Assembly (NCBI GenBank): GCA_964431495.1
Contig: CAYSJU010000050.1
Coordinates: forward strand, 1 to 7,017
DNA length: 7,017 bases
DNA from: CAYSJU01 sp964431495
Lineage (GTDB): Bacteria; Omnitrophota; Gorgyraeia; Tantalellales; Tantalellaceae
Reading direction: 5' to 3'
Position numbers and translations under genes: made by a program. Shown piece after piece: positions 1-4,609 of the stretch (positions are counted from its first letter, which is position 1; each line of letters starts with the position of its first letter). Under the pieces are notes generated by a model, which saw nothing but the letters and a program-made list of their open reading frames with translations, was not told where the DNA came from and did no database searches.

Positions 1-82
1 ATATATATAATATATGACGGCCGTGCAAAAAGCAAAAAATAAGACAAGATTTTTAAGAAAGCCTGGCTATCCGGAGTTATTG

Positions 83-368
83 TTCAAAAGAAGAGAATGG
101 AACCAAAATTCATCCTCCAGAATTCCATGCTCGATTAAGGGTCGGCGGGTGTACTTTTCGGTGTAAAATAGACGTAGGCGGGTAGGGTAACATTTCGGTT
201 ATCCAGGACAGTATGGTTTCGGTTGGTGGTCGTTCAAACGCGGTTTTTGCACTTGCGGCTCAATTAGACGCAAGTATTTCACACCTGCAAGTACACCCGC
301 CGACCCTTATTAGAACTGGAATAGCAAAAAAGACGGTTTGAATTTTAGTTCCCTTCTCTTCTTTGGAA
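83..368. repeat. Outer inverted repeat of a nested foldback region
   Basis: Bases 83-112 are the reverse complement of 339-368 at 27 of 30 positions. These arms enclose a second, perfect inverted repeat (136-156 with 289-309). The two pairs share one axis: 23 bases separate outer from inner arm on the left and 29 on the right, with a short further match (TGGAAT on the right, its complement on the left). The whole stretch could therefore fold into one long imperfect hairpin with its tip around 171-274. No open reading frame worth calling lies inside. It sits just after the stop of the small transporter subunit, so it may be transcribed as the operon's 3' trailer. It could be a decayed miniature transposon with long terminal repeats or a structured RNA. 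No target duplication is clear at the outer ends. Confidence 0.7.
136..309. mobile_element. Candidate miniature inverted-repeat element (non-coding)
   Basis: The ends are a perfect 21-base inverted repeat, 136-156 and 289-309, reading TAAGGGTCGGCGGGTGTACT inward from the left, then one more T. After a three-base gap the match resumes (160-170 with 275-285, 10 of 11). If the terminal TA on each side (136-137, 308-309) is a target duplication, the element is 170 bases flanked by TA, as known for IS630/Tc1-type insertions. That reading is inference. Internal features are three copies of TTTCGGT (156-162, 193-199, 217-223), a second GGCGGGT copy near 177, and a small stem of ACTTGCG (251-257) with CGCAAGT (269-275). 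No transposase is encoded, so it would have to be moved in trans. Confidence 0.45.
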
Positions 369-388
369 TATGATATTTTCTGGAGGGA

Positions 389-493
389 TCAGTCGAGTTT
401 TTTCTTTTTAAGGATCTTGTAGAAACAAAATGCGGTAAGTCCAAGAATGAGTGACCATGAAACAGAAATAAATATCCAGCCGAGTGTTGTCAT
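389..493 (-). CDS. MetS-like small subunit of NSS transporter
   Basis: A 34-residue protein begins at the ATG at 493-491, which overlaps the transporter stop as ATGA. It ends at TGA 391-389. A ribosome-binding stretch AGGGG lies 8 bases upstream, inside the transporter gene. The protein is one hydrophobic helix (about residues 4-25, beginning TTLGWIFISVSW) followed by a basic tail (KILKKKKLD), so the C-terminus should be cytoplasmic. Tiny single-span proteins directly after an NSS transporter gene are known as the MetS family, named for the MetPS methionine/alanine uptake system of Corynebacterium. Assignment rests on position, coupling, size and topology. Its role would be to support assembly or activity of the transporter. 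Very short genes of this kind are often left out of annotations. Confidence 0.8.
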   Translation of the reverse strand: MTTLGWIFISVSWSLILGLTAFCFYKILKKKKLD

Positions 494-2055
494 GCCGGTT
501 TCCCCTTGTTCTTCCGTTTTCTCCAGGCGATCTTGACGAGTATTGCCAGCGTCAAGAACAGGAGGCAGAGCCCGATGCGCGTCGCCAGCACATAGGGCCT
601 GCTCTCAGCTGAGACATTATCCATCCGTATAATCGGAAGCCATTCCTGGAAGAACCACGTAAAAAGCACCACGAGCAGAAATAAGGGGGTCACATATTTG
701 ATGATAAATTTGTAAATTCCGGGGATCCGCATATCCGCCCCGTGATGCACCTCTTCCCACGCTTTTTCTATGCCGAATATCCATCCGAACAAGATCACTT
801 CGATAGTGGCGAAAAGGACCAGGCAGAAAGTTCCGCCCCAGAAGTCAAGTTCGTCAACCACGCCTTTGCCCAGAAAAAATATCGCCCCGTTACACAGGAC
901 AAACGTGACTACCCCGAACATGGCGACAGCCCGTTCCCGGGAAATATCAAACTCGTCTTCGAGAAAAGCGACCGCCGGCTGAGAGAGTGAGACCGATGAC
1001 GTAACACCGGCCAAAAACAGCAAAGTGAACCACAAAAACCCGAGGACTTCAGAAAAAGGCATGTGCCCGAAAATGAGCGGCATGGTGACAAACCCAAGGT
1101 TGAACGCGCCCGAATTGGCGACATCTCCGATTATCACGGGGCCGAAGAAAACGAACGCGGCGGGAATAATAATGCTGCCGCCGAGAAGTATTTCCGCAAA
1201 TTCATTCATGCTCACTGCGGTAAGCCCTGATAACGTGACATCATCCCCCCTCTTGAGGTAACTGGCATATGTCACGATCACCCCGATACCAACGCTAAGC
1301 GTAAAAAATATCTGTCCCGTCGCTGCCAGCCATATCTTCCCGGACCTGAGCTGCGAAAGGTCGGGATTCCACAGGTATCCCAGTCCGTTCAAAATGCTCC
1401 ATGTCGGCTTGCCTGGATCCGGCGTGCCTAAAGTCAGCACCCGTATGACAAGGATCACTCCGAATATCAACAAAGTCGGCAGGGCAAATTTGCAGAATCG
1501 TTCGATCCCGCCTCTAATCCCGTGCTTTAATACGATCATGTTGACGGCAAAAGTTATCAGAAAGAAGATGTAAGCTGGTACTATGCTGGAAAAATACCTG
1601 TTGGATGTCAGCCCCTGAAACCCTTTTAAAAAAGCCAGCATGGAAGACTGGTCCAGGATCCCCGAATATTTCTGGACAAGCGCGAAGAAACTGTACGCGA
1701 GGCACCAGGACTCAATATACGTGTAGTAGATCATTATGACCATGGGCCCGAAGATCCCTATAACGCCGAAATATTTTACGAACCGGTTCTTTTCCCATAG
1801 GCTGTGGAATGCGCCCGGAGCCGTGGAATGCTCAAACCCTCCACCGTACCGCCCTATAGCCCATTCGACCCACATGATCGGGATGCCTACCAGAAGCAGC
1901 GCCACGAAATACGGTATCATAAAAGCGCCGCCGCCGTTCCTCGCTGCCTGCACAGGGAACCTCAGAAAATTCCCAAGCCCCACAGCGGACCCGGCCACCG
2001 CCATGATTATGCCGATGCGCGACCCCCATGAATCCCGTATTTTTTTATTCTTCAT
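490..2055 (-). CDS. LeuT-type sodium-dependent amino-acid transporter (NSS/SNF family)
   Basis: This 521-residue inner-membrane protein takes up a neutral amino acid with sodium and follows LeuT from Aquifex through all twelve predicted membrane helices. The helix 1 unwound segment reads GSAVGLGNFLRFP (22-34). The helix 3 tyrosine is Y111. Helix 6 has FFTLS (250-254). Helix 7 has N284 and E288; the latter matches LeuT Glu290, which goes with chloride-independent transport. Helix 8 has T352 and S353. These supply both sodium sites. The outer gate pair R32 and D404 is kept. Substrate-pocket changes against LeuT are N21 to Ser23, V104 to Ile107, F259 to Ile257 and I359 to Leu357, so the preferred substrate may differ. 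The ATG at 2055 is chosen because GGAGGA lies nine bases upstream and the protein then starts as LeuT does. The ATG at 2109 would add 18 basic residues and lacks family support. It overlaps the upstream gene by 11 bases and the MetS-like gene by 4. Confidence 0.95.
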   Translation of the reverse strand: MKNKKIRDSWGSRIGIIMAVAGSAVGLGNFLRFPVQAARNGGGAFMIPYFVALLLVGIPIMWVEWAIGRYGGGFEHSTAPGAFHSLWEKNRFVKYFGVIGIFGPMVIMIYYTYIESWCLAYSFFALVQKYSGILDQSSMLAFLKGFQGLTSNRYFSSIVPAYIFFLITFAVNMIVLKHGIRGGIERFCKFALPTLLIFGVILVIRVLTLGTPDPGKPTWSILNGLGYLWNPDLSQLRSGKIWLAATGQIFFTLSVGIGVIVTYASYLKRGDDVTLSGLTAVSMNEFAEILLGGSIIIPAAFVFFGPVIIGDVANSGAFNLGFVTMPLIFGHMPFSEVLGFLWFTLLFLAGVTSSVSLSQPAVAFLEDEFDISRERAVAMFGVVTFVLCNGAIFFLGKGVVDELDFWGGTFCLVLFATIEVILFGWIFGIEKAWEEVHHGADMRIPGIYKFIIKYVTPLFLLVVLFTWFFQEWLPIIRMDNVSAESRPYVLATRIGLCLLFLTLAILVKIAWRKRKNKGKPA

Positions 2056-2461
2056 GTTCCAGTTTCCTCCGGCGGGATTTTTTTTCGGAACGCTTTTTCT
2101 TGACTTCAAGTATTTTCTCTTTCAGCCACTGGGGTCTTTTTCTTTTCTGCCTTCGCGTTTTTTCGATCCGATGCTTTACCATGGCCTTTTCTTTCAGGAT
2201 GGCTGTCTCGATTTTTTCGGCAAGCAGGGTGCGCGCCAGAAAGCGGTTCAGGACCTGTGACCGCTGTCGGTCGCACTTAACCTCGATCTTTGTAGGTTTG
2301 TGTTTGAGATAACAGCAGGTGGATACTTTATTTACGTTTTGACCTCCGCGTCCGCGCGCCCTGACGAATCGTTCAACAAGGTCGCTCTCCCTGATCGACA
2401 GGCGGCGCATCTTTTTTTCCAGTCTTTCCCTTTTCGAAGGGCTTATTATGAAGTTTGTCAT
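2045..2461 (-). CDS. Short GGQ-domain release-factor-like protein (ribosome rescue type)
   Basis: The 138-residue protein carries the class I release-factor catalytic loop GRGGQNVNKV (37-46), whose GGQ (39-41) hydrolyses peptidyl-tRNA on the ribosome. It continues with the usual YLKHKPTKIEVKC and RSQVLNRFLA segments (51-76). It lacks the codon-recognition and domain 1 parts of RF1 and RF2, which are over 300 residues. The C-terminal 50 residues are strongly basic (KKKRSEKKSRRRK), as in ArfB and mitochondrial C12orf65/MTRFR-like proteins, where the tail enters the empty mRNA channel of stalled ribosomes. It is therefore likely a rescue factor; the exact subfamily is uncertain. The start at 2461 is kept because the N-terminal FIISPSKRERLEKKM segment fits the family, although no strong ribosome-binding site precedes it. 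It heads the operon with the transporter, overlapping it by 11 bases. Confidence 0.85.
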   Translation of the reverse strand: MTNFIISPSKRERLEKKMRRLSIRESDLVERFVRARGRGGQNVNKVSTCCYLKHKPTKIEVKCDRQRSQVLNRFLARTLLAEKIETAILKEKAMVKHRIEKTRRQKRKRPQWLKEKILEVKKKRSEKKSRRRKLEHEE

Positions 2462-2491
2462 AGTATAAATTCTGTGCGGAAATCCTGACCA

Positions 2492-2520
2492 CAGGTTATC
2501 AGGGATAGCCTGATAACCTG
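2492..2520. other. Perfect 12-bp dyad with 5-base loop
   Basis: CAGGTTATCAGG (2492-2503) and CCTGATAACCTG (2509-2520) are exact reverse complements around GATAG. The dyad lies in the 99-base gap between the ParA-like gene (stop at 2561) and the release-factor-like gene (start at 2461), both read on the minus strand. In RNA it would be a stable hairpin, but neither strand has a T-run after it, so it is not a standard intrinsic terminator. It may be a U-less terminator, a leader or processing structure, or a protein-binding dyad. The GGTTAT core recurs in a GTTATAAC palindrome at 2554-2561. Confidence 0.7.
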
Positions 2521-2560
2521 GCCCCCCGATACCCTTTACTTGGATTATTATCGGTTATAA

Positions 2561-3607
2561 CTAGAGGGTAAGTATTGAGTCCTTGGTGCCGAAAATATTA
2601 GTAACGGTCTCGGTATTGGAGGGATCATGCACCCATTTATCGTCAACCAGATATTTATACCGGTATCTGCCTTTTTTTAGATTGAAATGGGCCGACCATT
2701 CGCCGCCCTGGTCAAATTTTGTAAGACTGTTGGTCTTGCATTTTTTCCAGCCGTTGAAATCGCCGAGAACATATACCGCGTTTGCTTTGGGGGCATGAAG
2801 AAAAAATTCCTTTACAATAGTATCCATATCGACCTTGTTCATATTAAGGATCTCGCTGGTCAGATTATAGAAATCAAGGGCAGAGGGGCACTTTGGGTCA
2901 TGTTCGAAAATGTTCTTTCCCAGCATCGCAGCTTCCCGCAAGCGCACGCTCGAACGGATCTTTGTGGAAAGGATATACTGACCCAGCTTCCTCTTTGCTT
3001 CCTTTTCCAGTTCCTTCGCGAAGTTGGAACGCTTATCAAAGATGTTCAACACAAAGAATATTCCGGGGTTTTTACCGGTCTCCTGGGTCAAAAGGTTTGT
3101 AACCCTGTAGACATTGTTTATCCCATTAAATGAAAAATAGCTCAGGTCTATGGGAACAAGTATACTATCAGCGGCATACATGGAATTAAGTGTCAGAAAA
3201 CCGAAGCTCGGCGGCGTATCGATTATAATGTACCTGTATTGTTTAAAAAACGGGTCCATCAGCGCCCCGGAAAGGATCGCTGCCGCGCCGTTAACGCCTC
3301 CGAGGTTTATCTCAGCGGCGCTGAGAAGCATATTCGCCGGCATAAAGGATATTCTATCCGGGTCAGTTATTATCAATTCCTCAAAAGAGACCTGTTCATT
3401 ATCCATATGGGAACGAAAAATATCGTAAGAAGTCTTCCTTTCCGAAGCCTTGTTCAAATACCCCATGGCATAGGTAGCGTGTGCCTGAGGATCAAGGTCG
3501 ATAAAGAGTATTTCATTCCCTATCCGGGAAAGCGCAGCCGCGAGGTTTACCGCGAGCGTTGTTTTTCCGCAACCACCTTTTTGGTTAACCACAGAAATGA
3601 CCTTCAT
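2561..3607 (-). CDS. ParA/Soj-type ATPase fused to a C-terminal CBM48 glycogen-binding domain
   Basis: Residues 1-255 are a complete ParA/Soj ATPase. The deviant Walker A KGGCGKTT is at 10-17 with signature K10, switch I DLDPQ at 37-41 and Walker B IIIDTPP at 127-133. The Soj-like VRLREA segment (221-226) contains the Arg position used for non-specific DNA binding. Such proteins dimerise on ATP and form gradients on the nucleoid to position DNA or protein cargo. After a short linker, residues 265-348 match the AMPK-beta glycogen-binding fold: VYVLGDFNGW (278-287), GEWSAHFNLKKGRYRYKYLVD, and KWVHDPSN (324-331). W287, K318 and W325 correspond to AMPK beta1 W100, K126 and W133. The N150 position is Ser344. 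CBM48 normally sits on glycogen or starch enzymes or AMPK, so this fusion is unusual. No parB is visible beside it. The start at 3607 has a G-rich GGGGGG run 5 bases upstream. An out-of-frame ATG at 3611 reads into a stop. Confidence 0.92.
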   Translation of the reverse strand: MKVISVVNQKGGCGKTTLAVNLAAALSRIGNEILFIDLDPQAHATYAMGYLNKASERKTSYDIFRSHMDNEQVSFEELIITDPDRISFMPANMLLSAAEINLGGVNGAAAILSGALMDPFFKQYRYIIIDTPPSFGFLTLNSMYAADSILVPIDLSYFSFNGINNVYRVTNLLTQETGKNPGIFFVLNIFDKRSNFAKELEKEAKRKLGQYILSTKIRSSVRLREAAMLGKNIFEHDPKCPSALDFYNLTSEILNMNKVDMDTIVKEFFLHAPKANAVYVLGDFNGWKKCKTNSLTKFDQGGEWSAHFNLKKGRYRYKYLVDDKWVHDPSNTETVTNIFGTKDSILTL

Positions 3608-3646
3608 TCATACCCCCCGCATATTTTGTGCTTTTATTTTTTATCG

Positions 3647-3689
3647 TTCAATATATTGTGGTTGAAAGAAGTATATCACATTCAATATA
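3647..3689. promoter_or_regulatory. Paired TTCAATATA repeats, possible operator
   Basis: The nonamer TTCAATATA occurs at 3647-3655 and at 3681-3689, 34 bases apart, or about three helical turns. One lies in the promoter spacer and the other just past the expected start of transcription. The first is part of the palindrome CAATATATTG (3649-3658). This placement fits a repressor site, perhaps autoregulation, but the A/T richness of the region makes chance repeats likely enough to keep confidence low. Confidence 0.3.
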
Positions 3690-3698
3690 AACTGTAAA
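3670..3698 (-). promoter_or_regulatory. Sigma-70-type promoter of the ParA-CBM48 gene
   Basis: On the minus strand TTTACA (3698-3693) is followed after exactly 17 bases by TATACT (3675-3670), each one mismatch from consensus. Transcription should begin near 3663, giving a leader of about 55 bases before the ATG at 3607. Confidence 0.7.
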
Positions 3699-3743
3699 TA
3701 GTTAGAAATATTTTTCATCAACCTGCCCGTCAGCTATTTATTC

Positions 3744-3772
3744 TTGATACAGGGCCGAAAGTTCACTATAAT
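3744..3772 (+). promoter_or_regulatory. Sigma-70-type promoter of the membrane-protein gene
   Basis: TTGATA (3744-3749) and a perfect TATAAT (3767-3772) are separated by 17 bases. Transcription should begin near 3779, only about 23 bases before the ATG at 3802. That leader contains AGAAGG (3788-3793) as ribosome-binding site, 8 bases from the start. The two divergent -35 boxes are 45 bases apart, close enough for one regulator to affect both. Confidence 0.8.
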
Positions 3773-3801
3773 GAGAATACAATCAAAAGAAGGTTTGTCC
3801 C

Positions 3802-4602
3802 ATGCCCAAACAGAAGATCGACGATATCATAGACTTTGAGCTCTCCCGAACGTATTTCGGCAACAGTACGGGGAAAAAGGAACCACATAAGATCAAAAAA
3901 AAACCTGGCGTGCTGAAAAGTTCGATACATCTCAAGCAACTCTTAACGATCACCTTTGCCCTGGGATTGCTCGCCTTTTTGGGGATCTGTTTTTATCTTG
4001 AGAAGTCCGCGAAGACCTGTTCTATTGACGATAAAAAAACATTAGAACTGCCTGCAAGGGAACCTTCCGGGAGCTTCAAGACATTTTATGATTTTGAAGA
4101 CAGCAAAAACGGATGGGAAATACCTCTCTGGGCCATGAACAAACCCGACCATGTCGCAACAAGCCTCAGGCAGACAAAGGTAAATGCAAGCAGCGGCAAC
4201 AGCAGTCTCGAACTGTGCGCTAACTTTCCCGGCGGCAGATGGACAGCCGCTCTTGTGGAAATAGCCCATTACCTTGATCTCGGCATGTATAACGCGATAT
4301 CCGCCGATATATATCTGCCGCCAGAATGCCCCGGCAGATTAAAAACAAAAATAATCCTGACCGTTGGTGAAGATTGGCGCTTTATTGAGATGTCCCGCAG
4401 CGTTTATCTCAAGCCGGGGAAGTGGACGAGAATAGTAGCGAATATCTCCGAAGGGAGCCGTGACTGGAGGCGGACAATGGTTGACGATGAATTCAAAACA
4501 GATATCCGTAAAATAGCCATAAGGATCGAATCCGACAAAAGGCCTGTTTATTCAGGCCCGATCTATATAGACAACATAAGGTTTTGGGGAAATGAAGTTT
4601 AA
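3802..4602 (+). CDS. Single-pass membrane protein with carbohydrate-binding-module-like beta-sandwich
   Basis: The 266-residue protein has an N-terminal cytoplasmic part (1-44) with a basic patch GKKEPHKIKKKPG (24-36), one membrane helix (about 45-66, QLLTITFALGLLAFLGICF), a short linker, and an outer domain (92-263). The positive-inside rule places the outer domain in the periplasm or outside. That domain has the strand pattern and landmark segments seen in CBM11/CBM30-like or galactose-binding-like jelly rolls: an opening FYDFEDSKNGWE (95-106), SSGNSSLEL, LGMYNAISADIYLP, KPGKWTRIVANI, and a closing YIDNIRFWG (255-263). No catalytic motif is seen. It may bind a glycan or simply be a structural beta-sandwich; family membership is inferred from pattern only. 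It is divergent from the ParA-CBM48 gene with its own promoter, which suggests a shared role. It ends seven bases from the stop of the convergent repeat-protein gene. Confidence 0.75.
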   Translation: MPKQKIDDIIDFELSRTYFGNSTGKKEPHKIKKKPGVLKSSIHLKQLLTITFALGLLAFLGICFYLEKSAKTCSIDDKKTLELPAREPSGSFKTFYDFEDSKNGWEIPLWAMNKPDHVATSLRQTKVNASSGNSSLELCANFPGGRWTAALVEIAHYLDLGMYNAISADIYLPPECPGRLKTKIILTVGEDWRFIEMSRSVYLKPGKWTRIVANISEGSRDWRRTMVDDEFKTDIRKIAIRIESDKRPVYSGPIYIDNIRFWGNEV

Positions 4603-4609
4603 AAAAAGA

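Larger units (their letters stand above)
1..388. other. Gene-free left end
   Basis: No credible coding region was found in either strand here. The first 15 bases are alternating A/T. Bases 17-24 (ACGGCCGT) are an 8-base palindrome. The remainder is the nested inverted-repeat region and its short flanks. No hairpin followed by a T-run, which would mark the end of the minus-strand operon, is evident between 389 and the repeat. Confidence 0.6.

Noticed and set aside
136..309. Integron attC site
   Set aside because: The ends lack the GTTRRRY and RYYYAAC boxes and there is no integrase or cassette layout; a miniature element fits better.
2056..2109. Upstream ATG at 2109 for the transporter
   Set aside because: It would add 18 basic residues that are an alternate-frame reading of the release-factor tail. 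LeuT-like proteins begin where the 2055 start places them, and GGAGGA sits correctly for 2055.
1736..2260. Open frame on the plus strand of 174 codons
   Set aside because: It runs antisense over the transporter start and release-factor genes, both strongly supported by family motifs; its own translation has no recognisable domain.
2045..2461. Truncated or frameshifted prfB (RF2)
   Set aside because: The frame is complete, has its own N-terminus and a basic C-terminal tail, and matches short stand-alone GGQ proteins. There is no codon-recognition domain remnant nearby.
2462..2500. TATACT just before the release-factor-like start as a -10 box
   Set aside because: It touches the ATG, would give a leaderless transcript, and no good -35 box lies 16-18 bases upstream.
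2492..2520. Calling the dyad a rho-independent terminator
   Set aside because: Neither strand shows a T-run after the stem, so it is recorded only as a dyad.
3599..3611. ATG at 3611 as the start of the ParA-like protein
   Set aside because: It is in another frame and reaches a stop after a few codons; the ATG at 3607 gives the conserved N-terminus leading to the Walker A motif.
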